A stretch of DNA of 19,977 nucleotides, taken from NCBI GenBank assembly GCA_038237645.1, contig JBBRYN010000068.1, positions 1-19,977 of the forward strand, in the 5' to 3' direction. The position numbers and the translations under genes are program-made. Of this stretch, positions 13,812 to 19,977 are shown one piece after another. Numbering within the stretch: position 1 is the first letter of the stretch; each line of letters begins with the position of its first letter. Below the pieces are notes generated by a model. It worked only from the letters and a program-made list of their open reading frames with translations, had not been told where the DNA came from and made no database searches. This stretch comes from QHCA01 sp038237645. Lineage in GTDB: Bacteria > Actinomycetota > Actinomycetes > Mycobacteriales > QHCA01.

Positions 13812-15116
13812 ATGACAGAGACATTCGACGTCGTCGTCCTCGGCTGCGGGTCGGGCGGTGAGTGGCTGGCACCGGCTGTGGCCGAGGCTGGCCGACGAGT
13901 AGCCGTGGTCGAGCAACGGCTGCTCGGTGGTGACTGCCCCTATTTCGCCTGCATGCCGAGCAAGGCACTGTTGCACGACGCGCGGCAGCACTCACTGTGG
14001 GATGCGGCAGTGCGCCGACGCGACGAGGTGGCAGCACAGCGCGACGACAGCACGGTCGCCGACCGGTTCGCCGACCTCGGCATCACCGTGCTGCGTGGTC
14101 GCGGCGCCATCACCGGCCCGGGAACGCTGAGCGTCGCCGGCGTCGAAGTGCGCTGGACCGATCTCGTCATCAACACCGGCAGCGTGCCGATCGTGCCGCC
14201 GATCGACGGCCTGGACTCGGTGCCGACCTGGACGAGCGACCAGGCGCTGTCCTCACCGGAGCTCCCCGGCCGGTTGACGGTACTCGGCGGCGGCCCGGTG
14301 GGCTGCGAGCTGTCCCAGGCCTACGCCGGCTTCGGCAGCAGGGTCACCCTGGTCGAGGCGCTCGACCGGCTGCTGGCCGCAGAGCCGGAGTTCGTCGGCA
14401 CGGCCGTCGCCGAGGCACTGCGGGCAGATGGAGTCGATGTACGTACGGGCGTGTCCCTGGACGCCGTCGACAACGGCAGATTGCTGCTGGCCGACGGCTC
14501 CGGACTGGATACCGACCGCGTGCTCCTGGCGGTCGGCCGGCGGCCGGCGGTGCGCGACATCGGGCTGGAGACGCTCGGCATCCCCACCGGCGGCGCGCTG
14601 GAGGTCGACGCCGGCTGCCGGGTCGAGGAGCACGTATGGGCCATCGGCGACGTGACGGGCGTGGCGCCGTTAACACACACCGCCAACTACCAGGCGCGGG
14701 TCGCGGTCGAGACGCTGCTCGGCCGGCCGGCCGTCGCGGACTACCGGGCGATCCCGCGCGCCGTCTACACGACCCCCGCCGTCTTCGCCGTTGGCCTGAC
14801 CCCCGACAAGGCGCGCGCACAAGGGATCGCGGTGACCGTCGAGTCCAACTCGGTGAGCAACACGGCCCGGGCCTTTGCCGAGGGGATCACCGAGGCCGGG
14901 CAGATCGAGCTGTACGCCGACCTGGCCCGCGGGGTGCTCGTCGGCGCCGCTGGCGTCGGGACCGACGCCGACTCCTGGCTGGCCGAGACGACGCTGGCCG
15001 TCCGGGCAGGAGTGCCGCTGGCTATCTACGCCGATGTCGTCCACGCCTTTCCCACATGGGGCGAGGTGCTGGAGCCGCCGCTGCGTAGGCTGGCTGCCAA
15101 GGCCCAGGAGGTGTGA
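13812..15116 (+). CDS. Class I pyridine nucleotide-disulfide oxidoreductase (dihydrolipoamide dehydrogenase-like)
   Basis: This 434-residue flavoprotein has the FAD-binding GCGSGG (11-16) and the redox pair Cys42/Cys47 in GGDCPYFACMPSKALL. Next come the NAD(P)-binding LTVLGGGPVGCELSQAY, the second FAD segment HVWAIGDVTG and the C-terminal dimerisation domain with HAFPTWGE (His411, Glu418), which is the catalytic His-Glu pair. The CPYFAC active site differs from the CLNxGC of true lipoamide dehydrogenases, so the disulfide substrate is unknown. ATG 13812 is preferred over an upstream in-frame ATG at 13746 because conserved MTETFDVVVLGCG begins there and 13746 lies in the inverted repeat. It heads a probable operon with the small acidic protein and the TetR regulator. 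Confidence 0.92.
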   Translation: MTETFDVVVLGCGSGGEWLAPAVAEAGRRVAVVEQRLLGGDCPYFACMPSKALLHDARQHSLWDAAVRRRDEVAAQRDDSTVADRFADLGITVLRGRGAITGPGTLSVAGVEVRWTDLVINTGSVPIVPPIDGLDSVPTWTSDQALSSPELPGRLTVLGGGPVGCELSQAYAGFGSRVTLVEALDRLLAAEPEFVGTAVAEALRADGVDVRTGVSLDAVDNGRLLLADGSGLDTDRVLLAVGRRPAVRDIGLETLGIPTGGALEVDAGCRVEEHVWAIGDVTGVAPLTHTANYQARVAVETLLGRPAVADYRAIPRAVYTTPAVFAVGLTPDKARAQGIAVTVESNSVSNTARAFAEGITEAGQIELYADLARGVLVGAAGVGTDADSWLAETTLAVRAGVPLAIYADVVHAFPTWGEVLEPPLRRLAAKAQEV

Positions 15117-15117
15117 C

Positions 15118-15276
15118 ATGGCGGAACTTCCCGTAGAGGACGCCCTCGAACAGCAGGTGCCGGTGGTGCCCGACGAAGACGACCTGCAGCTGAGCAGTCA
15201 CGGCGAGGACGTCGACCCCGGTGACGCCTACGCGCAGGACCGCCTGGTCCCGGTGGACGAGGATGAGTGGCGGTGA
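15118..15276 (+). CDS. Small acidic hypothetical protein
   Basis: This 52-residue protein (MAELPVEDALEQQVPVVPDE, then further Asp/Glu-rich sequence, ending DEDEWR) is strongly acidic. It resembles short actinobacterial proteins carrying an EADxLEQ-type motif (here VEDALEQQ), a pattern I recall but cannot name; the function is unknown. AGGAGG at 15107-15112 gives a good start. It begins one base after the stop of the disulfide reductase, and its end overlaps the TetR ATG by 14 bases. The three genes therefore look translationally linked. Confidence 0.8.
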   Translation: MAELPVEDALEQQVPVVPDEDDLQLSSHGEDVDPGDAYAQDRLVPVDEDEWR

Positions 15277-15910
15277 GGTGACGGCCGCGCCTCCGGCGGA
15301 TACCGCACCGGAGGAGTCCCGGCCGGCGCGCCTGCCACGACCGGCCCGACGCCAGCAGTTGCTGGCAGCGGCCCAGGCGGTCTTCGTCGCCCAGGGTTAT
15401 CACGCGGCGGCCATGGACGACATCGCCGAACGCGCCGGCGTGTCGAAGCCGGTGCTCTACCAGCACTTCCCCAGCAAGCTGGAGCTCTACCTCGGCCTGC
15501 TGGACACCACTGCCGAGGAGTTGCTCGCGCGGCTGCGCCGGGCGATGGAGGTCACCACCGACAACGGCCTGCGGGTCGAGAACGCGATCATCGCTTACTT
15601 CGACTTCGTCGACGAAAGCCTCGCCTTCCGGCTGGTCTTCGAGTCCGACCTGCGCAACGAGACCGCCGTCCGCGAGCGGGTCGAGCGATTTTCCCGAGAC
15701 TGCCTGGAGGCGGTGGCCGACACGATCGCCGCCGACACCGGCGTGCCCCGGGCACAGGCCGAACTGCTCTCGGTCGCACTGATCGGCATCTCCGAGGTCA
15801 GCGCCCGTTACTGGCTCGACTCCGACCGGGCGGTCGGCAAGAGCGACGCCGTACGCCTCCTGTCGCACCTGGCCTGGCGTGGCATTTCGGGTTTCCCGCG
15901 ACAGACATAG
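15263..15910 (+). CDS. TetR-family transcriptional regulator
   Basis: This 215-residue protein has the TetR helix-turn-helix near its N-terminus: RRQQLLAAAQAVFVAQGYHA (29-48) followed by MDDIAERAGVSKPVLYQHFP (50-69) with the conserved LYxHFxSK ending. The remainder is an all-helical ligand-binding and dimerisation domain (ENAIIAYFDFVDESLAFRLV and onward). The position next to the DUF3107 gene matches mycobacterial Rv3208. It is encoded at the end of the disulfide reductase operon, with its start overlapping the acidic gene. A GTG at 15278 is an alternative start. The ligand and targets are unknown. Confidence 0.93.
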   Translation: MSGGEVTAAPPADTAPEESRPARLPRPARRQQLLAAAQAVFVAQGYHAAAMDDIAERAGVSKPVLYQHFPSKLELYLGLLDTTAEELLARLRRAMEVTTDNGLRVENAIIAYFDFVDESLAFRLVFESDLRNETAVRERVERFSRDCLEAVADTIAADTGVPRAQAELLSVALIGISEVSARYWLDSDRAVGKSDAVRLLSHLAWRGISGFPRQT

Positions 15911-15998
15911 CGCCGGTCGGACACCGCTCTCGGCGGCTGCCCGGGCAGGTTTCGCCGACAGCGCAGGTATGCACGGCGGCCGGAGGCCCTCCCTGCAC

Positions 15999-16015
15999 TA
16001 GCCTGCTGAGCAGGC
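15999..16015 (+). promoter_or_regulatory. Possible -10 (TAGCCT) merging into a 15-bp palindrome upstream of the DUF3107 gene
   Basis: TAGCCT (15999-16004) runs into GCCTGCTGAGCAGGC (16001-16015), a palindrome around one G. It lies about 50 bases upstream of the GTG at 16063. It could be the DUF3107 promoter with an operator, perhaps for the adjacent TetR protein, or a terminator of the upstream unit. No -35 was recognised. Confidence 0.3.
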
Positions 16016-16062
16016 AGGACCGTACGGACAGCCGGCTCGCGGACCAATCGGGAGGCATTCGC

Positions 16063-16290
16063 GTGGAGGTCAAGATCGGTGTGCAGTTCGCGGCGCGGGA
16101 ATTGACCGTCGAGAGCGCGCAGACCGCCGCCGAAGTGGAGAAGGCGGTGACCACGGCGCTCGCCGACAGTTCCGGGGTCCTGACGCTGGTGGACGAGAAG
16201 GGTCGTCGAGTCGTGGTGCCGGCCGACAAGCTCGCCTACGTCGAGATTGCCGAGTCCGAGACGCGCCGCGTCGGTTTCGCTGCCCCCTGA
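16063..16290 (+). CDS. DUF3107 family protein
   Basis: This 75-residue protein (MEVKIGVQFAARELTVESAQ, later RRVVVPADKLAYVEIAESET) matches DUF3107, a small actinobacterial family corresponding to mycobacterial Rv3208A. The pattern is two N-terminal beta strands, a helix containing VEKAVTTAL, and two further strands. The function is unknown. GTG 16063 is preceded by GGGAGG with seven-base spacing. It is followed 20 bases later by the GlsB-type membrane protein gene, probably in one transcript. Confidence 0.95.
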   Translation: MEVKIGVQFAARELTVESAQTAAEVEKAVTTALADSSGVLTLVDEKGRRVVVPADKLAYVEIAESETRRVGFAAP

Positions 16291-16310
16291 CGCGGGAGCC
16301 CAGCCGCGCG

Positions 16311-16562
16311 ATGGGAGGCATCCTGAGCTTGTTGATCGGCGGTCTGGTCGTCGGCCTGCTCGGGCGCCTGATCGTGCCCGGCCGGCAGCCGATCGGCTTC
16401 GTCCGCACGATGCTGGTGGGCGTGGGCGGGTCCCTGGCCGGGGCGTATCTCGCCAGCCGAGTCTGGCATTTCGGCGGCATCGGGCAGTTCGTGCTCAGCG
16501 TGCTGGTGGCGGCAGTGCTCGTCCTGGTCGTCGAGGGCAGCGTGCGCACGAAACGCTGGTGA
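16311..16562 (+). CDS. GlsB/YeaQ/YmgE family small membrane protein
   Basis: This 83-residue protein consists of three Gly-rich membrane helices: ILSLLIGGLVVGLLGRLIVP, TMLVGVGGSLAGAYLASRVW and FVLSVLVAAVLVLVVEG. The conserved GRLIVPGRQPIG loop lies between the first two. This is the layout of transglycosylase-associated YeaQ/GlsB proteins, which are linked to stress but have no established activity. It sits downstream of the DUF3107 gene and ends three bases before the stop of the converging ferritin-like gene; no terminator is visible between them. Confidence 0.9.
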   Translation: MGGILSLLIGGLVVGLLGRLIVPGRQPIGFVRTMLVGVGGSLAGAYLASRVWHFGGIGQFVLSVLVAAVLVLVVEGSVRTKRW

Positions 16563-16565
16563 CGA

Positions 16566-17237
16566 TCAGGCCGACAAGCCGAGCGCGGTCAGCCGCCTGG
16601 CATGCGCCGCGGTGAGCCGCTTGATCAGCGCGCTGATCCCCGTCAGGTCACCCGAGCCCTGGACCAGCAACATGATGAGAGCGTCGCGGTCGGCGGCCAC
16701 CCGCTGCGCCTGCGAGATCGCCTCACCGACCAGCCGGCGGGCCCACAGCGCCAGCCGGCCGGCGACCGACGGATCGGCCGCGATGGCCGCTCGTACCTGA
16801 AACACGACGAACTGCGCGTGCCCGGTGTCGGAGAGCACGTCCAGCACGAGCGCCCGGGTGGCCGGGTCGAGCGCGCCGGAGATCTCCCGGTAGAAGTCGG
16901 CGGCGATGCCGTCGCCGACATAGGCCTTGACCAACCCTTCGAGCCAGTCGGCCGGCCGGGTGGAGTCGTGGAAGGCGTCCAGCGGTGCGACGAAGGGCAT
17001 CATGGCCGCCTCGGGGTCGACCCCGAGCTCGATCAACCGCCGAGCCAGCAGCCGAAAATGTCCGAGCTCGGCCGCCGCCATGTCAGCCAGGACCGCCCGA
17101 TCGGCAAGCGTGGGTGCCATGCGTGCATCCAGCGCCAGCCGGTCGAAAGCAGTCAATTCGCCGTAGGCGAGGACTCCGAGGAGGTCGGTCACCGCCGCAG
17201 TGTCGATCGAATCCGGGCCGGTCCGCGACGAGTCCAC
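16566..17237 (-). CDS. Ferritin-like fold protein (MiaE-like tRNA hydroxylase family)
   Basis: This 223-residue all-helical protein has the metal-binding pattern of a four-helix diiron protein: an early helix Glu in LLGVLAYGELTAFDRLALDA, ExxH in DMAAAELGHFRLLARRLIEL, another acidic pair in GDGIAADFYREISGALDP, and DTGHAQFVVFQVRAA in the last helix, where Asp replaces the usual Glu before xxH. It corresponds to mycobacterial Rv3210c, annotated in the ferritin-like or MiaE-like group. Hydroxylation of modified tRNA is a family-based suggestion only. The start is a GTG with weak context. It is divergent from the DEAD-box helicase gene. Confidence 0.85.
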   Translation of the reverse strand: MDSSRTGPDSIDTAAVTDLLGVLAYGELTAFDRLALDARMAPTLADRAVLADMAAAELGHFRLLARRLIELGVDPEAAMMPFVAPLDAFHDSTRPADWLEGLVKAYVGDGIAADFYREISGALDPATRALVLDVLSDTGHAQFVVFQVRAAIAADPSVAGRLALWARRLVGEAISQAQRVAADRDALIMLLVQGSGDLTGISALIKRLTAAHARRLTALGLSA

Positions 17238-17262
17238 GCAGGGACGATATCGGGCTGTGGCG

Positions 17263-17268
17263 TACGAT
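17263..17268 (+). promoter_or_regulatory. Candidate -10 (TACGAT) for the DEAD-box helicase gene
   Basis: TACGAT fits the actinobacterial TANNNT -10. It would give a 5' leader of about 120 bases before GTG 17394. The leader contains GCCGC...GCGGC, able to form a short hairpin. Long leaders are known for some DEAD-box mRNAs that regulate themselves; a regulatory role here is inference. No clear -35 was seen. Confidence 0.35.
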
Positions 17269-17393
17269 GGTTTTGTGGCAGTGCGCGTTCCGCGCTTGCC
17301 GGCACATGTGCGCTGACGCCCCTCTGACGCGATCGCCGCTGCTTCTTGCGGCTCGCCAGGCTTTCGTCGGCGCGTCCGAGAGAGGCAATATCG

Positions 17394-19040
17394 GTGACCA
17401 CCGAGCTAGACATCAACGACCTGACCGAACACGACGCCGTAGACGTCGACACCGCTGAACCGCTGGCCGCCAAGGCACCGGTCACCGAAGAAGATCCGCT
17501 CTTCGCCGATCTTGGCGTGCGGCCCGAAACGGTCGGCGCGCTGGAGGCGGTGGGGATCACCCGGGCGTTCGCCATCCAGGAGCTCACCCTGCCGATCGCG
17601 CTGGCCGGGAGTGACGTCATCGGGCAGGCAAGGACAGGCACCGGCAAGACGCTGGGCTTCGGCATCCCGATCCTGCAGCGCATCCTCGGCCCTGAGGAGG
17701 GCGGCGGCGGTGGCAAACCGCAGGCCCTCGTCGTCGTCCCCACCCGCGAGCTGTGCCTGCAGGTCACCCGCGACATCGCCACCGCCGGGGCATTGCGCCA
17801 CGTCCGTACGCTGGCCGTCTATGGCGGCCGCGCCTACGAGCCGCAGGTCAACGCACTGCGCAAGGGCATCGAGATCGTGGTCGGCACGCCCGGCCGGCTC
17901 ATCGACCTGGCGCGCCAGGGTTATCTCGACCTGGGTCACGTGTCGGTGCTGGTCCTCGACGAGGCCGACGAGATGCTCGACCTGGGCTTCCTGCCCGACA
18001 TCGAGCGCATCCTCGCCCAGCTTCCGGCCGAGAAGCAGACGATGCTCTTCAGCGCCACCATGCCAGGACCCATCGTGTCGCTGGCCCGGGCATTCATGCG
18101 CCAGCCGGTGCACATCCGGGCCGAGCACCCAGACGAGGGCCGGCTGGTGCCCACCACCTCACAACACGTCTTCCGCGCCCACGCGATGGACAAGGCCGAG
18201 ATGCTGGCCCGGATCCTGCAGGCGGCGGACCGGGGCCTGACGATGGTGTTCTGCCGGACCAAGCGCACCGCCCAGAAGGTCGCCGACGACCTGGTGGCGC
18301 GCGGGTTCGCCGCCGCCGGCGTCCACGGCGACCTCGGCCAGGGCGCGCGGGAGCAGGCGTTACGGGCCTTCCGCAGCGGCAAGGTCGACGTGCTCGTGGC
18401 CACCGACGTGGCCGCCCGCGGCATCGACGTCGCCAACGTCACCCACGTCATCAACTACCAGTGCCCGGAAGACGAGAAGGTCTACCTGCACCGGATCGGT
18501 CGCACCGGCCGGGCCGGCGCCGACGGGATCGCGGTGACGTTCGTCGACTGGGACGACATGCCGCGATGGCAGTCCATCAACTCGGCGCTCGGTCTGCCCT
18601 TCCCCGATCCGCCGGAGACCTACTCCACCTCCCCGCACTTGTTCGCCGCCCTCGACATCAAGGGCGGCACCGGCGGCACCCTGCCCAGGAGTGAGCGCAG
18701 CCGGGCCGGCCTGAGCGCCGAGGAAGTCGAGGACATCGGTGAGACCGGCCGCCGGCCGCACTCCACCCGCCAGCCGCGCCGCGCTGCGGAGGGCACTGTC
18801 CCGGCGCGGGACAGCGACCGGCCGAAGCGACGCTCCCGGCCACGCGTGCGCACCAGGGGTGGATCACCGGCCGGCACAGGCGACACAGCGGCTGCGGCAG
18901 GCTCGGCCGGCCCGGCGGGCGAAGCGGCCTTGCCCGTGGCCGAACGCCCAGCGCCAGCCGGTGACCGGCCGCGGCGCCGCCGTAGCAGTCGAGGACGCTC
19001 ACGCGGCGACGCGCCCGCGCCCGCAGCCGACGAGGGCTGA
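17394..19040 (+). CDS. DEAD-box ATP-dependent RNA helicase (RhlE/DeaD type)
   Basis: This 548-residue protein has every DEAD-box motif in order: Q motif (GITRAFAIQ, 54-62), Walker A ARTGTGKT (79-86), PTREL (116-120), GG (144-145), TPGRL (165-169), DEAD (189-192), SAT (220-222), the helicase C domain with VFCRTKRTAQ, ATDVAARGIDV (336-346) and HRIGRTGR (366-373). After about residue 430 it carries a basic, disordered Arg/Pro/Ala tail (RPKRRSRPRVRTRGG, RPRRRRSSRGRSRGD) that probably binds RNA. It unwinds RNA in ribosome assembly or mRNA decay. GTG 17394 has a GAGAGAGG ribosome-binding site; an in-frame TTG at 17346 is less likely. It corresponds to mycobacterial Rv3211 (rhlE). Confidence 0.96.
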   Translation: MTTELDINDLTEHDAVDVDTAEPLAAKAPVTEEDPLFADLGVRPETVGALEAVGITRAFAIQELTLPIALAGSDVIGQARTGTGKTLGFGIPILQRILGPEEGGGGGKPQALVVVPTRELCLQVTRDIATAGALRHVRTLAVYGGRAYEPQVNALRKGIEIVVGTPGRLIDLARQGYLDLGHVSVLVLDEADEMLDLGFLPDIERILAQLPAEKQTMLFSATMPGPIVSLARAFMRQPVHIRAEHPDEGRLVPTTSQHVFRAHAMDKAEMLARILQAADRGLTMVFCRTKRTAQKVADDLVARGFAAAGVHGDLGQGAREQALRAFRSGKVDVLVATDVAARGIDVANVTHVINYQCPEDEKVYLHRIGRTGRAGADGIAVTFVDWDDMPRWQSINSALGLPFPDPPETYSTSPHLFAALDIKGGTGGTLPRSERSRAGLSAEEVEDIGETGRRPHSTRQPRRAAEGTVPARDSDRPKRRSRPRVRTRGGSPAGTGDTAAAAGSAGPAGEAALPVAERPAPAGDRPRRRRSSRGRSRGDAPAPAADEG

Positions 19041-19090
19041 GGCCATCCGCTGCTGTGCCGTCGCGAAGCGCATGCGGGCACACTGACGAG

Positions 19091-19977
19091 GTGAGCCAGC
19101 TCGCCCGGCATCCCGGTGTGCCGCGCCTGCTCGACCTGCCCGCCGGGCGGTTCGCCGTGCACGACTGTGCGCCCGCAGCTGCCACCCCAGGCGCCATGCC
19201 CGGCGCCGCACCCGGCGCCACGCCAGTCCAAGGCGACGTATTGCTGGTGCCCGGCTACACCGGCAGCAAGGAGGACTTCGCACCCATCCTGGCCGGCCTG
19301 TCGGCCGCGGGTTTCCGCACCGTCGCGATGGACCTGCCGGGACAGCACGAGTCACCCGGTGTCGAGTTACTTGGTCATGAGTCGCCGATCCACGACGAAC
19401 AGCGCGCTTACACCGTCGACCGGCTGGCCACCGCGGTGCTGGCGGTCATCGACGCCCTGACCGATGCGCCGGTGCACCTGCTCGGCCACTCCTTCGGTGG
19501 GCTGGTCTGCCGCGCCGCGGCCATCGCCGCCCCCGACCGGCTGCGCTCGCTCGTGCTGCTGGGCTCGGGCCCGTCGGCCATCGGCGGAGTACGGGCCGAG
19601 CGCCTGCGCACCCTGCGGTCGGTGCTCGACAGTGGCGGGATGTACGCGGCGATGGAGGAGTTCGACCGGCACAACGAGCGCTCTGCCGTGACCTCACCGG
19701 AGTTGACGGAGTTCCTGCGCCGCCGCTTCCTGGCCTCCTCCGCGGCCGGGCTCCGTGGCATGGCCGAGGCGCTGGAAACCGAGCCCGACCGGGTGGCCGC
19801 GTTGCGGGCGACCGGCGTGCCGGTACTGGTCGCATACGGCGAGGGCGAGGACGCGTGGGAGCCGCCCGTACAACTCGACATGGCGACGCGGCTCGGCGCC
19901 GAGCACCAGGTGATCACCGGAGCGCTGCACTCCCCCGCCGTCGAGCAGCCGGAGCGCACCGTCCAGGTGCTCACCGA
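19091..19977 (+). CDS. Alpha/beta hydrolase (3' end outside window)
   Basis: About 295 codons are visible, nearly the whole fold. VLLVPGYTGSKEDFAPILAG is the oxyanion strand and loop, TVAMDLPGQHESPG follows, and the nucleophile elbow is LLGHSFGGLV (GHSFGG 132-137, Ser134). VPVLVAYGEGEDAW is the acid strand, with an acidic residue at its end, and VITGALHSPAVEQPE supplies the probable catalytic His. The substrate is unknown. GTG 19091 begins 50 bases after the DEAD-box gene stop, without a strong ribosome-binding site; the same orientation suggests co-transcription. The N-terminal region contains a short Pro/Gly/Ala tandem repeat. Confidence 0.88.
   Translation, partial: MSQLARHPGVPRLLDLPAGRFAVHDCAPAAATPGAMPGAAPGATPVQGDVLLVPGYTGSKEDFAPILAGLSAAGFRTVAMDLPGQHESPGVELLGHESPIHDEQRAYTVDRLATAVLAVIDALTDAPVHLLGHSFGGLVCRAAAIAAPDRLRSLVLLGSGPSAIGGVRAERLRTLRSVLDSGGMYAAMEEFDRHNERSAVTSPELTEFLRRRFLASSAAGLRGMAEALETEPDRVAALRATGVPVLVAYGEGEDAWEPPVQLDMATRLGAEHQVITGALHSPAVEQPERTVQVLT
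19187..19222 (+). repeat. Three 12-bp tandem repeats within the hydrolase gene
   Basis: Three imperfect units share CCCGGCGCCNNN (ccaggcgccatg, cccggcgccgca, cccggcgccacg), encoding PGAM, PGAA and PGAT. They lie in a linker before the first core strand of the hydrolase. They keep the frame and could vary in copy number by slippage. Confidence 0.6.

Noticed and set aside
13997..15088. 363-codon plus-strand open frame
   Set aside because: It is the +2 shadow of the disulfide reductase and consists mainly of Arg/Gly/Ala.
17394..19040. Fusion of an extra domain at the DEAD-box C-terminus
   Set aside because: The C-terminal 120 residues are a low-complexity basic tail, usual for actinobacterial DEAD-box helicases, with no recognisable domain.

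Overview
The window is very GC-rich, uses GTG and TTG starts often, and several promoters appear to drive leaderless genes. It carries AdnA-type helicase, Ku, MoeZ, DUF3152 and DUF3107 genes. This combination points to a chromosomal segment of a high-GC actinobacterium (Actinomycetota); I cannot name a genus. There are no rRNA, tRNA, CRISPR, phage or intact insertion-sequence features.

Backbone. From memory, the order AdnA-like helicase, alkyltransferase-like protein, MoeZ, DUF3152 protein, TetR regulator, DUF3107 protein, ferritin-like protein and RhlE-type DEAD-box helicase matches the Mycobacterium tuberculosis Rv3202c-Rv3211 block. Two stretches interrupt it here. Block 1 (about 2.8-6.4 kb) holds a small alpha-beta-barrel-like protein with a divergent MarR regulator, a decayed short-chain dehydrogenase, an HxlR regulator divergent from an NTF2/SnoaL-like protein, and a flavodoxin-fold reductase. 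Block 2 (about 8.9-15.3 kb) holds a CsbD stress protein, a hypothetical gene split by a -1 frameshift, an alpha/beta hydrolase coupled to an S51-type peptidase, Ku with a divergent stand-alone LigD-type ligase, a flavin disulfide reductase, and a small acidic protein that overlaps the TetR gene.

Layout. 1-2720 (minus): AdnA-like helicase-nuclease, cut by the window edge, and the alkyltransferase-like protein. 2870-5618: two divergent regulator/target pairs and the dead dehydrogenase, separated by strong hairpins that contain stop codons. 5735-8785 (minus): flavodoxin-like reductase, MoeZ, DUF3152 metalloprotease-like protein. 8910-9083 (plus): CsbD. 9109-12723 (minus): frameshifted gene, hydrolase, S51 peptidase, Ku. 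12789-16562 (plus): ligase, disulfide reductase, acidic protein, TetR, DUF3107, GlsB-type membrane protein. 16566-17237 (minus): ferritin-like protein. 17394 to the end (plus): DEAD-box helicase and a truncated alpha/beta hydrolase.

Themes. DNA repair is concentrated here: AdnA (end resection), a Trp-type alkyltransferase-like protein (alkyl-guanine recognition), and Ku plus ligase (end joining). MoeZ supplies sulfur to carrier proteins. The CsbD, GlsB, DEAD-box and ferritin-like genes fit general stress and RNA physiology. I found no convincing new multi-gene defence or biosynthetic system. The most checkable oddities are the two broken genes, the two divergent regulator switches and the repair clustering.
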